From JAGVPT01 sp963717445 (lineage in GTDB: Bacteria; Bacteroidota; Ignavibacteria; UBA10030; UBA8401), in contig OY970334.1 in NCBI GenBank assembly GCA_963717445.1, forward strand, positions 1,550,001-1,614,000: a DNA stretch of 64,000 nt, in the 5' to 3' direction. Below, piece by piece: positions 8,221 through 17,855 of this stretch (position 1 is its first letter; each line of letters opens with the position of its first letter). The notes under the pieces are model-generated. The model did no database searches, was not told the origin of the DNA, and was given only the letters and a program-made list of their open reading frames with translations. The position numbers and the translations under genes are program-made.

Positions 8221-11200
8221 CTATAACTGAACGATAGCTTCGCCCTCTGTCGCAACTATTATTTTGCCATCAGCGCGATTGATAAGGACGAGTCTTGAAC
8301 GCCCTGCCTCCACGGGAATTTCGTACTTGCGGCCATCCACTGATGCTTCTCTTTTAGCATCGGTGGACGATTCGTTCACACAAACCACCAATGCAGTCCG
8401 TTCATTCTCCAGGATCGTCGTTGCAATCGGTACATCAGAAATCTCGGGTTGAATCCCCGAATATTTCAGGACTGCATTAAGCATGGCAATCAACGGTTCC
8501 TTTTCATCGGCCAGCTCAATCGGCAGCGGTTCATTTAAGATATTTCCTTGGAGCGTATCGAGAAACGGCGAATCACTTTTTAGCACAAATTCACTCATTC
8601 CAGATTCAAATGTCACGTGCCCAATAGAGCCATTCTTACCGGAAGTCCAGTTGGTCGGTTCATAATGGCTTACCGGTGTACCGTGGTCATGAAGTCCAAG
8701 CTTTTTGAATGCATCGCTCAGTTTTCCGTATTCGTTTCCCTCAACAGCGCCGGTAAACAATACTTTCGTCCCTTTCTGCGAAGCCTTAAAAAGCTCCAAC
8801 GCTGCCGAATCGCAAATCATCGTCGGGTCCGGGACAATAATCAGTTTCACACCTTCCAGTCGCTCATCCGACAGCTTATACTCCGAAAGCATCGCCGGAA
8901 CTATACCGAAGACATCGGCCAGCACTCTGACTATTGATTGCCCTCCGGTCATCGCATTCGGCGAGCCGGAAAAAAGTTTCGAATCCGGGATGATAAGAAC
9001 GACACGATTTTTCTTGTAATCGGAAAGATACGGACCGGCTTTTCTGAAGAAGTCTGCAAATGCTTTGATCACCTTCGTTTCAATCTTCATCGTTCCGTCT
9101 GCGCGCGTAAGACCTATGCCGACTTCGTTATCGGTTGATTGGTATTCGTTAATGTTCCAGCACCATTCAACGACGCCGGCGCCTTTTCCCTGGAATGCGT
9201 AAGCAAATTTTCTTTCGAGAAGTTCTTCCGCAGCAACGGGGGAGCGCCAGGGCTCGCCGTCTATGTTCTCGAGGCGCATGAGACCTGTTTCGGAGATCAG
9301 GCTCGGTTTCTCGGGCACTTTTGTCGATACAACATCCCAGAGCAGATTGTCGTTGAGCCACCATGTGTGGATGGAAGTGTAATCAACGGAGGTATAGTGA
9401 AACTGCTGAGATGACCGAAGAGACATGCCGCCTTCATCCTGGCCGAGCGTCACTAACTCGTTTCCACCGGCAGAATGAATGACGTCGCGCAGGTTCCCCG
9501 CCCATCGGGTCAACACATCCTGCGTAAACCGCTCAAAGTCAAGAGCCTTCCTTGGACGCCTGTCTTCTCTGATTCTTTGGTACGACAACTCATCAACACG
9601 AGGGAGAGAAAACGGATCGCCGGTTCCGTCGCGCCAGTCATCGAAGATTGTCGCAAGATTGTTCGGATGATGTTGCAGAACCCACTCCTTCCACGCCTGA
9701 TGTTCGTACTCGTCTCCAATAGGCGTCTCCGTCCAAATTTTATCCGGCAATGAATATGACGGCTCGTTGATCAAATCGTAATTGATCCATCCGACATTCT
9801 TGTAACGCGAAGCGATCAACGCGGTAAACGTATTTTGCCATTCAATCGCGCGTGGGTCGAGATATGGATTGGTGCCGCCGTTCGCCGGGGGCAAAAAAGC
9901 AAACAGGTTGAAACAGACAACGATATTGTGACTGGCAGCGGTGAGAAGCAACGCGTCAAGCGAACGAAGGAATCCTTCATCAATCGATCCGGGGTCGAGC
10001 ATGGCTTTTTGCCATCCCGTCCAGAAACCGGTTCGTACAAAATTTACCCCCTGTTTTTCCATTCGAGAAAAGTCCTTTTCCCATAAATACGGATTGGGTT
10101 CCAGCAAGAATTTTCGGCCGGCATCCCCTGCCATGTAGCTTGTACCGATCACGGGAAAAACTTTTCCATTTTTCAACAGCCAGTCTTTTGAAACGGAAAG
10201 ATGAGGACCTGAATTCATAAGCTTGCTATCCATGACCCAAAATCCCGTGGAAAATGAATTTGGTTGCCATGCAACGTCGGCATTCTTTACTTCAACTTTG
10301 TAGAAACCGGGGTGAAGGGGTTTCGCTGTTTTGATTTGGATTTCTCCGGACAAGAACTCTCTCGTGCCGATCAGATTTAATGACGAGCTGAAGAGCGGCG
10401 TTCCTTGAAAATTCGAGACAACGATATCGACCCGCGAAGAATTTTGATCTCCTTCATCGGGACGCGGGCGGAATTGATTAATTCTGACCGCAGGAATCTC
10501 GTTATCTTCAACAGACGAATGAACGGGGTACGCTTCGATCCTTGCAACGCCTTCCAATGCCCTTTCAACACAATATCTGATCGTCGAAGCATTGAGCTTT
10601 GCGTCCGAGGGCTCGAGAATCCATCGCCCGCCGGCTTCGCTTCCCCGCAACCGATCAATCTCAAGAAGCGGACAGGCTACCGGCAATCCGTCATCATTAA
10701 CAATTTGAACAAGCGGCAGCAAGACCGCGTCACGAGGGCCGGCGCTTCCAATTTCGCTCGTGAAATCATTCCTCGTCGTGAACCTTACCGTCAGTTCGTA
10801 GACTTTCGTCGGGAAGGTGAATGTGTTTACATCAACGTTTGAGCCCTCCGGAGCAATCAACCGGGAATTTTTGCCATAGAAGGGGGAAGAATTGAGAATG
10901 AGAGCATCGGCCGGACCGATCAAAAGCTGATGCGCATACGTCGGCTGCGGGGTTCCTAGAATCCATTGCCCATGATTCCTGATCACAGGCTGGTGGAACG
11001 GATAACCGCCGAGAATGACGAGGCTGCCTCCGTTCGAGATGAAATTGTGAATTGCCTGCCACGCATCGACCGGAAAAGCGCTGCCGTATGGAAGAAGCAA
11101 TACTTTGAACTTCCCTGGATTCAGATTAGCAATAATCGAATCAATGTTCTCAAAATATTCGACATCGAAATTCTTCAGCGATTGTTTCAGTATCACGGGA

Positions 11201-11397
11201 TCAATACGAGGCGCGTCAGTGGTCGGAAAACCGTCGGCAAGAAAACATGCAACCTTTTTACCGGCCGCGCCAATTTGATCGCTGGCCGTTGCGCTTGAAG
11301 GACGGATGAAAACTACAGAAGAGGCAAAGAGGATAAAAAAACTAATGGTATTAGTCATCGAAAGCAATCGTAAGCCGGGTTTTATTATTTTCAGCAT
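8221..11397 (-). CDS. Multidomain clan GH-A glycoside hydrolase (GH5/GH42-like) with GATase-like domains
   Basis: 1058 residues. A hydrophobic export signal lies at about 14-38. Residues 45-170 form a Rossmann-like domain resembling the class I glutamine-amidotransferase fold (FLADGFP, ISNGGSLVILGG). A TIM-barrel follows at about 405-790. The acid/base Glu is in DLINEPS (about 545) and the likely nucleophile in LISETGL (about 703), the spacing of clan GH-A. A second GATase/trimerisation-like domain (about 795-930) and a C-terminal beta domain complete it. The layout recalls GH42 and large GH5-like enzymes. The substrate cannot be read from sequence. The gene starts 12 bp after the GH92 gene and is probably co-transcribed with it. 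Confidence 0.75.
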   Translation of the reverse strand: MLKIIKPGLRLLSMTNTISFFILFASSVVFIRPSSATASDQIGAAGKKVACFLADGFPTTDAPRIDPVILKQSLKNFDVEYFENIDSIIANLNPGKFKVLLLPYGSAFPVDAWQAIHNFISNGGSLVILGGYPFHQPVIRNHGQWILGTPQPTYAHQLLIGPADALILNSSPFYGKNSRLIAPEGSNVDVNTFTFPTKVYELTVRFTTRNDFTSEIGSAGPRDAVLLPLVQIVNDDGLPVACPLLEIDRLRGSEAGGRWILEPSDAKLNASTIRYCVERALEGVARIEAYPVHSSVEDNEIPAVRINQFRPRPDEGDQNSSRVDIVVSNFQGTPLFSSSLNLIGTREFLSGEIQIKTAKPLHPGFYKVEVKNADVAWQPNSFSTGFWVMDSKLMNSGPHLSVSKDWLLKNGKVFPVIGTSYMAGDAGRKFLLEPNPYLWEKDFSRMEKQGVNFVRTGFWTGWQKAMLDPGSIDEGFLRSLDALLLTAASHNIVVCFNLFAFLPPANGGTNPYLDPRAIEWQNTFTALIASRYKNVGWINYDLINEPSYSLPDKIWTETPIGDEYEHQAWKEWVLQHHPNNLATIFDDWRDGTGDPFSLPRVDELSYQRIREDRRPRKALDFERFTQDVLTRWAGNLRDVIHSAGGNELVTLGQDEGGMSLRSSQQFHYTSVDYTSIHTWWLNDNLLWDVVSTKVPEKPSLISETGLMRLENIDGEPWRSPVAAEELLERKFAYAFQGKGAGVVEWCWNINEYQSTDNEVGIGLTRADGTMKIETKVIKAFADFFRKAGPYLSDYKKNRVVLIIPDSKLFSGSPNAMTGGQSIVRVLADVFGIVPAMLSEYKLSDERLEGVKLIIVPDPTMICDSAALELFKASQKGTKVLFTGAVEGNEYGKLSDAFKKLGLHDHGTPVSHYEPTNWTSGKNGSIGHVTFESGMSEFVLKSDSPFLDTLQGNILNEPLPIELADEKEPLIAMLNAVLKYSGIQPEISDVPIATTILENERTALVVCVNESSTDAKREASVDGRKYEIPVEAGRSRLVLINRADGKIIVATEGEAIVQL

Positions 11398-11409
11398 GCT
11401 TGCACCAAT

Positions 11410-13755
11410 TTATTTGATTTTATCGAGAGACTCATCGCCGGTTCCCCATATTGTATTTGGTTCTGGTCCCATCTCAAAGATAAGCTCACCGCCATTCACC
11501 ACATCGCTGTGAAGAAGAATTGGTTTATTCAAGTAGTTTCCGTTCAGTTTTACTGACTGGATATACATATTCTTTTCAGAATTGTTTATTGTTTGTATGG
11601 TGAATGTTTTCCCTTTGTAATAATCGGAGTCGAGATGAATTACTATTTTGTTAAACAGCGGGCTGCTGAGGTCATAATATGGATGCACGGAGCAGCCGCC
11701 GTCCATTTCAAATAATCCCATCGAGAGCAAAACAAAATAAGCACTCAGTTGACCTTCATCTTCTTCGCCGACCCAGCCGGTGTAAGGTGAAGTATCATAA
11801 AAGTTATCCAAGACGTAACGTGAATATTTTTGGGTAAGCCAGGGTTTACCCGAATAGTTAAAAAGAAACGGAGCTTCGAGGCTCGGCTCATTTCCAAGGT
11901 CGAAATATTTCTTGATAAAACCTTCCTCAAGCCGTGAATTAAATCTCTTCTTGCCAATCAACCCGACAATTCCGGAGACATCTTGCGGAACAAAAACAGT
12001 GTAAATCCATGCATCGCCCTCCATGTAACCGGCACCATTCCAACCGCCCTGAGTGCCGAATGCAAAGAGATCGAAAGGCTCAACCCACTGGCCATTTCTG
12101 TGTTTTCTTCGGACAAAACCGATCGTAGAATCGAAGACGTTGCGATAATTTTGTGACCGATCGTTAAAATATTTGTAATCGGCGGTTTTATTTAACGCCA
12201 GCGCCAATTGACCTGCGCACCAATCATCGTAGGCATACTCCATTGTGTTCGACACCGGTCCATCTTCATCCGGCACATACCCGTAATCCATGTACGCTTT
12301 CATTTGCCGGTTGCCGGCAAAGCCACCGCACGGATAGTTAATTCCCTGCGTTGTCAGATCATGTTTGATATCGTTGAATGCTCTCTCAATATCAAAATCT
12401 CGTATCCCTTTTTGGTAGCTGCTAATAATAAGTGCATTATGATGTTGCGCACCCATGATCGGTGCATACTTCAGACCGGTTGGAGCTTCGGGGATCCACC
12501 CGCCTTTATCGGCTAATTCCAGCCATGCTTTGTCCCACGAGCTTGCGTACTTCGGTGTGACTAACGTCCACAACGGCGCGAGGTCCCATTGCCCACCCCA
12601 AAATCCGTCTGCGCTGTATACAGCACCCGTATTTTTGGGAAGCGTCTGAATTTTTCCGCACATGTCCGGATACTGCCCGTTGACATCGTTGAAAATGCTT
12701 TTGCCGGTAAATGCACGATAGAAGCAAGTATAGAATTTCTCTTTATTGTTTTCGTTGCTGTCCGAAATCTCGATCGTACTGAGTAAATCGCTCCAAATCT
12801 TTTGAGCGTTCTTGACGACAGCGTCGAAATCCCAGCCGAATGGTTTCATCTCCGTCTCAAGATTCTGGCGCGCGTTCTCGATGCTGACAAATGAGATTCC
12901 GGTTCTCACAATGATATTTTCATTTTTGATCGTTTCAAAATTCAAGACGATTCCACAACTGCTCGAATCCCTTAACTCACTGATATCGGTGATAAATGTC
13001 CTCGGTCTCTGCCATTCGATGCCGTAGATGTTTTCGAGGGCTTTCTTGTCGTTGGTTATCCAACCGTCCATCGAGCTAAACGGTTTGCTTACTTCAATAA
13101 CATAATAGACCGTGTACTTGCCCGCGTACTGATTGGATTGTTTGACGTAGCCTTCAATTTCAACCGGACTGACTTTTTTCGTGTACGATTCAAAGATGAC
13201 AGAATGTTCTTCAGTCGGGAAATTATTATTCATGATAATATGCGCTTGATGAGATTCCGGATAGGTCAGCCGCATCATGCCGCATCGCATTGTTGAAGTA
13301 AGCTCGACGTGTATATCATAATCCAAAAGCGTAACCGAATAATATCCCGGGCTACCTTTTTCCGTTTCTTTCTTAAAACGCGAACGATAACCGGCAGTCC
13401 ACATACCGCCAAAAGGACCATCGGGCTCACCGGGAAAAACTTTTACAAAATCCGGATAGAGATCAAGCTTTCCCGTTACGGGCATGAGGCTTACGCCGCT
13501 TAAGCTCATAGCATGCAAATGACTAAATCCTGAAATGCTGCTGACGGTATATTCGTAACCGCCGTTCCAAACATTGTTTTGATTATCAGGGCTAAGCTTC
13601 ACCATTCCAAAAGGCAATGTTGCCCCAGGGAAGAGCATCCATCGCGAATTCGATGTGCCTGTAAAAACATTTACATAGTCCAGCGGTGTCTTTGATTGTT
13701 GGGCATTGGCACTTACTGAAAAGATCAGCACGAGCGCTGCAATTTTATTCTTCAT
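11410..13755 (-). CDS. GH92 alpha-mannosidase, exported
   Basis: 781 residues with a signal peptide (1-18, ending SANA-Q). GH92 hallmarks run through the protein: DYVNVFTGT, PGATLPFGMVKLSPD, GGYEY, GFSHLH near the N-terminus, and HHNALI, GYVPDEDGPVSNTMEYAYD and NDDxGQ-like GEEDEGQLSAYFVLLSMGLFEMDGG (in parts) in the (alpha/alpha)6 domain. The family is calcium-dependent and removes alpha-linked mannose by inversion. The mannose could feed the mannose-6-phosphate isomerase at 16551. It is probably the first gene of an operon with the GH-A enzyme. Confidence 0.93.
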   Translation of the reverse strand: MKNKIAALVLIFSVSANAQQSKTPLDYVNVFTGTSNSRWMLFPGATLPFGMVKLSPDNQNNVWNGGYEYTVSSISGFSHLHAMSLSGVSLMPVTGKLDLYPDFVKVFPGEPDGPFGGMWTAGYRSRFKKETEKGSPGYYSVTLLDYDIHVELTSTMRCGMMRLTYPESHQAHIIMNNNFPTEEHSVIFESYTKKVSPVEIEGYVKQSNQYAGKYTVYYVIEVSKPFSSMDGWITNDKKALENIYGIEWQRPRTFITDISELRDSSSCGIVLNFETIKNENIIVRTGISFVSIENARQNLETEMKPFGWDFDAVVKNAQKIWSDLLSTIEISDSNENNKEKFYTCFYRAFTGKSIFNDVNGQYPDMCGKIQTLPKNTGAVYSADGFWGGQWDLAPLWTLVTPKYASSWDKAWLELADKGGWIPEAPTGLKYAPIMGAQHHNALIISSYQKGIRDFDIERAFNDIKHDLTTQGINYPCGGFAGNRQMKAYMDYGYVPDEDGPVSNTMEYAYDDWCAGQLALALNKTADYKYFNDRSQNYRNVFDSTIGFVRRKHRNGQWVEPFDLFAFGTQGGWNGAGYMEGDAWIYTVFVPQDVSGIVGLIGKKRFNSRLEEGFIKKYFDLGNEPSLEAPFLFNYSGKPWLTQKYSRYVLDNFYDTSPYTGWVGEEDEGQLSAYFVLLSMGLFEMDGGCSVHPYYDLSSPLFNKIVIHLDSDYYKGKTFTIQTINNSEKNMYIQSVKLNGNYLNKPILLHSDVVNGGELIFEMGPEPNTIWGTGDESLDKIK

Positions 13756-13940
13756 GAGACTTCATCTCGACTAGTGCGAGATCCCGTTCATCTGTATGTT
13801 TTTTGATTTTCCTGTTTAGCGCAGAATCCATATTTCGAACGAAGCTGTTTGGGAGGCGATGGGTATGTGCCTGTCATCTGGAAAAGGGGTGCAGTCAAAG
13901 ATCGTTATGGGCGTAATGATGAAAAAAAAGTATCCGAATG

Positions 13941-14933
13941 CTACAAATCATGTTTCGGGTACACAACTCCACATTCCTTCCGTATCGCGTCAAGCATTCC
14001 GATCAACTGAAGGCTGTCATTCCAGCTCATCAACTTGCTTTCCGTTTTACCGGCACGGATGCATTGTGCGACTTCGATCGCTTCGTATTCGTATCCATTC
14101 CCCTTAACATCAAAATCGAAAATCTGTTCTTTTCCATTGTTGTAGGTAACCTTGACTTTGCCGGGACAAAACCATAAATGTTCGAGAAAAATTTTCCCTT
14201 TGTCGCCGTGGATTTCTGCGACAATCGGAGGATTGGCAAGAAATGAAGAATACATGATCGCCAGCGTATCGTTTGCATATTTGAATGTGTAGCTGCACGT
14301 ATTATCACCTCCCTGGTCGCTTAACCCTGCAATTGCAGAAAAGCTTTTGGGCTGGCCAAGCAGCAACAAGGATAAAAAGACATTGTAAATCCCTGTATCC
14401 AGCATTGTTCCACCGCAAAGATCTATATTGTAATGCCTGTGTTCCGGCCCATTCTCCGATTTCATCGAAAAGAAGGCGGTGAGCAATTTGACGTTTCCAA
14501 TTTCTCCCGAATCGACAAGCTCTTTTGTTTTTATAATGTTCGGAAGAAAGCGGCTCCACATGGCTTCCATCAAGAAAAGGCTCTTCTCTTTTGCTTTTGC
14601 AATCATCATTGTCTCTTCCTTGCGATTAACGCCCATCGGCTTCTCACAAAGAACGTGTTTGTGATGATCAAGCGCGAGCAATGTGTTTTCCAAATGGAGG
14701 TTATGCGGCGTCGCGATATAGACGACATCCACATCTGGATCGCTGACAAGTTCTAGGTAACTGCCGTACGCTTTTTGAACGTTAAACTCTCGGGCAAATT
14801 TTTTTGCCGATTCGGCGTTGCGGGAACCTACAGCATATATTTCGGAATTATCCACAATCTGGAGCGCTGTTGCAAATTTATGCGCGATCCAGCCGGTGCT
14901 CAAAATTCCCCATTTGATTTTCTTATCAGCCAT
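13941..14933 (-). CDS. Gfo/Idh/MocA-family NAD(P)-dependent oxidoreductase
   Basis: 330 residues, cytoplasmic. An N-terminal Rossmann fold (WGILSTGWIAHKFA, with the second Gly of the classic motif partly altered) is followed by D-V-V-Y-I-A-T-P-H and the hallmark CEKPMGVN near residue 95. The C-terminal alpha/beta domain carries GGTMLDTGIYN, containing the conserved Asp of the catalytic site. The best family resemblance is to dihydrodiol dehydrogenase/glucose-fructose-oxidoreductase-like sugar dehydrogenases. Its place between a mannosidase and a hexuronate-type transporter argues for a sugar or sugar-acid substrate. It is transcribed away from the transporter gene, across a shared 219-bp intergenic region. 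Confidence 0.88.
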   Translation of the reverse strand: MADKKIKWGILSTGWIAHKFATALQIVDNSEIYAVGSRNAESAKKFAREFNVQKAYGSYLELVSDPDVDVVYIATPHNLHLENTLLALDHHKHVLCEKPMGVNRKEETMMIAKAKEKSLFLMEAMWSRFLPNIIKTKELVDSGEIGNVKLLTAFFSMKSENGPEHRHYNIDLCGGTMLDTGIYNVFLSLLLLGQPKSFSAIAGLSDQGGDNTCSYTFKYANDTLAIMYSSFLANPPIVAEIHGDKGKIFLEHLWFCPGKVKVTYNNGKEQIFDFDVKGNGYEYEAIEVAQCIRAGKTESKLMSWNDSLQLIGMLDAIRKECGVVYPKHDL

Positions 14934-15060
14934 AGTATTCCTTGTGTTTGTTGTGGGGCAAATATAGTTAAATGATATGAAAAATGTTACAAACGATTCT
15001 TCGATCCCAGTGCTAAATTAAGCATAGTTGTAATAAGAGACATTTTATTCTCTTCAGCTT

Positions 15061-15097
15061 GCCAATGGCTAAAGAAATTTACTACCTTAGCATTGGC
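15061..15097. promoter_or_regulatory. Inverted repeat in the divergent promoter region
   Basis: GCCAATG (15061-15067) pairs with CATTGGC (15091-15097), and CTAA with TTAG inside, with one bulged base: an 11-bp imperfect stem. It sits between the oxidoreductase and transporter genes. A further near-palindrome, GTTAACGTAAC, lies at 15115-15125. Either could be an operator for a sugar-responsive regulator, but no regulator gene is adjacent. Confidence 0.3.
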
Positions 15098-15152
15098 ATC
15101 TAAAGATGCACCCGGTTAACGTAACACCTTAATTTCAAACGAAACGGTTCCA

Positions 15153-16421
15153 ATGAGAAAGTATAAAGGATTGCGATGGTTGATCATCAGTCTTATTGGA
15201 ATCGCAACAATCATTAATTACATCGATCGCTCCTCGCTTGCGGTCATGTGGCCGAGTATCTCCAAGGATTTGAACCTGAGCAAAGATCAATACGCTACCA
15301 TTGTTGCTGCATTCATGATAGCATATGGATTAGGCCAGGCATTAACCGGCAGAATGTTTGATTGGGTCGGAATTCGCGTCGGATTTGTGCTGAGCATTTC
15401 TGTGTGGTCGATTGCATGCATGTTGCACGGTGCTGCGCGCGGTATGCTGAGCTTCTCCGGATTTCGCGGGTTACTCGGATTAAGTGAGGCCGGAAATTTT
15501 CCGGGAGGGACGAAAGCCAGCGGTGAGTGGTTCCCGATCAAGGAACGAGCTCTCGCTCAAGGAATTTTCAACACCGGTTCATCTTTAGGAGCAGTCATTT
15601 CCGCTCCGCTTGTCGCTGCGTTGTACGTTTTGGTTGGATGGAAAGCAACGTTTATTGTCATCGGCTGCTGCGGAATGCTTTGGATCATCCCTTGGTGGAT
15701 CGTCTATCATTCCGGTCCGACAACGCACACATGGATCACCGAAAACGAACGCCGTTATATTATGACCGGCCAGAAGGTTGAAAACAGGGATCATTCATCC
15801 GACGAATATATTCCAACGTGGGGAGAACTCCTTACGTACAAACAAAGCTGGTCGGTTATTGCTTCGAGATTTTTCCTCGATCCAATCTGGTGGTTGTTTG
15901 TCAATTGGCTCCCCATATATCTTGTCGAACATTTCGGCTTCGATATTCAACAGATCGGAATGTTTGCCTGGGTTCCATATCTCGGCGGGGCAATCGGAAG
16001 TATTGCCGGAGGATGGTGGGCGGGGTATATGATCAATAAAGGATGGTCAGTCGATAAAGCGCGCAAATGGGCTGTTGTTCTCGGGGGAATGATTATGATT
16101 CCCGCTTTTATTCTTACAGCGTTCGCAGACTCCCCTCTTCTTGCCGTTGTGCTCATGGGACTCGTTCTCGGCGGCTTTCAATTCGCGATGAACAATATCC
16201 AAACGTTACCGAGCGATTTTTTTTCAGGACGTTCCGTCGGTTCACTCGCCGGGCTCGGCGGAATGAGTGCCGTGTTTGGCGTTCTCGTTTTCGGCGCATG
16301 GCTCATACCTATTCTCAGTGCAAAAAGTTATGTGCCGGTTTTTATATTGGGTGCTTTGCTTGTTCCTTTGGGAGTAATGTCGATGATATTTTTGAGCGGA
16401 GAGATTAAAAGCATAAGGTGA
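15153..16421 (+). CDS. MFS transporter, hexuronate/anion:cation symporter (ExuT-like)
   Basis: 422 residues with about 12 membrane helices. The N-terminal signature IIN-YIDRSSLAV and the loop GRMFDWVGIRVGF match the ACS subfamily of the MFS (ExuT, GudP and related). So do GLSEAGNFPGGTKASGEWFP(I)KERALAQGIFN (in parts) and WR-like GWKATF. Members take up galacturonate, glucuronate or aldarates with a proton. The predicted GH28 enzyme at the window start and the oxidoreductase next door support a uronate, by inference. No strong Shine-Dalgarno is seen before the ATG. The stop codon overlaps the left end of a repeat element. Confidence 0.87.
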   Translation: MRKYKGLRWLIISLIGIATIINYIDRSSLAVMWPSISKDLNLSKDQYATIVAAFMIAYGLGQALTGRMFDWVGIRVGFVLSISVWSIACMLHGAARGMLSFSGFRGLLGLSEAGNFPGGTKASGEWFPIKERALAQGIFNTGSSLGAVISAPLVAALYVLVGWKATFIVIGCCGMLWIIPWWIVYHSGPTTHTWITENERRYIMTGQKVENRDHSSDEYIPTWGELLTYKQSWSVIASRFFLDPIWWLFVNWLPIYLVEHFGFDIQQIGMFAWVPYLGGAIGSIAGGWWAGYMINKGWSVDKARKWAVVLGGMIMIPAFILTAFADSPLLAVVLMGLVLGGFQFAMNNIQTLPSDFFSGRSVGSLAGLGGMSAVFGVLVFGAWLIPILSAKSYVPVFILGALLVPLGVMSMIFLSGEIKSIR

Positions 16422-16519
16422 GCCTCCTGAAAAATCAGGAAAGCATGTCTCACGCAGAGTCGCCAAGGCGCTGAATACTGAAAAATAAAACTTTCGCGGC
16501 TTGGCGTCTTTGCGAGATA
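16420..16519. repeat. Dispersed inverted-repeat element after the MFS gene
   Basis: The inner arms CGCAGAGTCGCCAAGGCGC (16453-16471) and GCGGCTTGGCGTCTTTGCG (16496-16514) pair at 16 of 19 positions. The left outer end, GAGCCTCCTGAAAAATC (16420-16436), resembles the terminal repeat of the element at 21064-21203 and overlaps the MFS stop codon. No matching right outer end is seen, so the copy may be truncated. Confidence 0.55.
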
Positions 16520-16550
16520 CTATTTCTTTCAAATCCTTCGAAAGGAATGC

Positions 16551-17627
16551 ATGAAAATCCCGGACATACTCATGTTAAAGCCAAACAGAGTCTGGAGAAC
16601 GTACTCCGGAGGTAAATATTTAGATATGATCGAAGGTAATCCTTCTCCCTCGGATAGTCATTTCCCTGAAGACTGGATTGCATCAACGATAAGAGCAAAA
16701 AATATCGGCCGAGAGAATATTCCGGATGAAGGATATTCAAAAGTCGAGATCCAAGAAGCGTCATTGTATCTCAAAGATCTCTTTCAGCAGTTTCCACAAG
16801 AATTACTGGGCGATAAGCATTATGCAAAATACGGTCCAAACACACAATTTCTCACAAAATTTCTTGATGCTGCAATCCGTCTTCATATCCAAGCGCATCC
16901 GACTATTTCGTTTTCCAAAAAACATTTAAACAGTAATTCCGGAAAAACGGAAGCCTATGTCATTCTACACATCAGGGAAGAAATCAAAAAACCGTACGTC
17001 TACATAGGCTTCCAGCATCCTCCTTCAAAAGAAATTTTTAGAGAGGCCGTTCAACACCAGAATATTCCCCAGATATTATCCGGCTTTGATAAAATTCCGG
17101 TCGCAGTAGGAGATGTTTTCATTGTTCCGGGAGGATTACCGCATGCAATCGGTGAAGGCATTTTTATGATTGAAATAATGGAACCAACCGATTTCGTCGT
17201 TCGGCTGGAGTTTGAACGAGGAGGCTACATTTTACCTGAAGAATCAAGGTTTATGGGGAGAGACATCGAGTTTGCCATCGAGATGATAAATTTCACTCCG
17301 ATCAATGATGAAGAAATTAAACGCGACCTATTTTGCCCTCAGGAAGTTATCGATACTCAAGGAAAAAGCGTTGAGTATAACATGGTTGGGTTAAAAAAAA
17401 CCTCCTGCTTCTCCGTCAATAAACTTGAGGTACATCAACAGTATCGTAAAGAAGCAGACTCATTTTATGTCGGGATTGTAACAAAAGGTAAAGGACGAAT
17501 AGATTCCTCATCACAAACAGTTGACATCAAAGTTGGCGACAAATTTTTTGTACCGCACAAAACCGGGGAATTACAATTCATTACCGACAAAGGGCTTCAG
17601 CTTTTCTTCGTGTTCCCGCCGAAGTAA
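16551..17627 (+). CDS. manA: Mannose-6-phosphate isomerase, class I
   Basis: 358 residues, cytoplasmic. It interconverts mannose 6-phosphate and fructose 6-phosphate. Zinc-site motifs of the class I family are visible: RLHIQAHPT (Gln and His), GKTEAYVIL (Glu), and VPGGLPHAIGEG (His). The C-terminal cupin half ends normally at VFPPK. Length agrees with the shorter class I enzymes. AAAGGA lies just upstream of the ATG. Position close to an exported alpha-mannosidase suggests use of released mannose. The alternative role, supply of GDP-mannose precursors, is not excluded. Confidence 0.88.
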   Translation: MKIPDILMLKPNRVWRTYSGGKYLDMIEGNPSPSDSHFPEDWIASTIRAKNIGRENIPDEGYSKVEIQEASLYLKDLFQQFPQELLGDKHYAKYGPNTQFLTKFLDAAIRLHIQAHPTISFSKKHLNSNSGKTEAYVILHIREEIKKPYVYIGFQHPPSKEIFREAVQHQNIPQILSGFDKIPVAVGDVFIVPGGLPHAIGEGIFMIEIMEPTDFVVRLEFERGGYILPEESRFMGRDIEFAIEMINFTPINDEEIKRDLFCPQEVIDTQGKSVEYNMVGLKKTSCFSVNKLEVHQQYRKEADSFYVGIVTKGKGRIDSSSQTVDIKVGDKFFVPHKTGELQFITDKGLQLFFVFPPK

Positions 17628-17808
17628 AGAAGTTAGCAACAAACGTATAGCTTTTTCATAACGGGAAATCCGTCGGAAGACGCCGCCCCCCTTTTTAATC
17701 TCCCCATTACACGCAAGGAAACCGTCGACTGTCATTTCGGCTTGCTTATCCGCAATTTCCACTGTTCCAGGTTCTTTAAATAATTTTTACTTGTCTTGCA
17801 TTTTTCTC

Positions 17809-17837
17809 TTGACAAGTACCCCTTCGTGTATTATATT
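17809..17837 (+). promoter_or_regulatory. Sigma70 promoter of the arsR-SRPBCC cluster
   Basis: Perfect -35 TTGACA (17809-17814), 17-nt spacer, -10 TATATT (17832-17837). The predicted transcript start is about 17844, only about 12 nt before the ATG at 17856. Confidence 0.75.
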
Positions 17838-17855
17838 CAACCTAAAGGTTGAATA
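17834..17855. promoter_or_regulatory. Perfect palindromic operator over the arsR promoter
   Basis: Two 10-bp arms, TATTCAACCT (17834-17843) and AGGTTGAATA (17846-17855), flank a central AA. The palindrome starts inside the -10 box and ends at the base before the start codon. It is of the type bound by winged-helix ArsR dimers (ATTCAACC...GGTTGAAT), so autorepression by the downstream gene is the natural reading. The AAAGG at 17844-17848 may also serve as ribosome binding site. Confidence 0.75.

Noticed and set aside
13756..13940. Possible small gene between the GH92 and oxidoreductase genes
   Set aside because: The only open frame on the plus strand runs into the oxidoreductase gene and has no motif; nothing on the minus strand.
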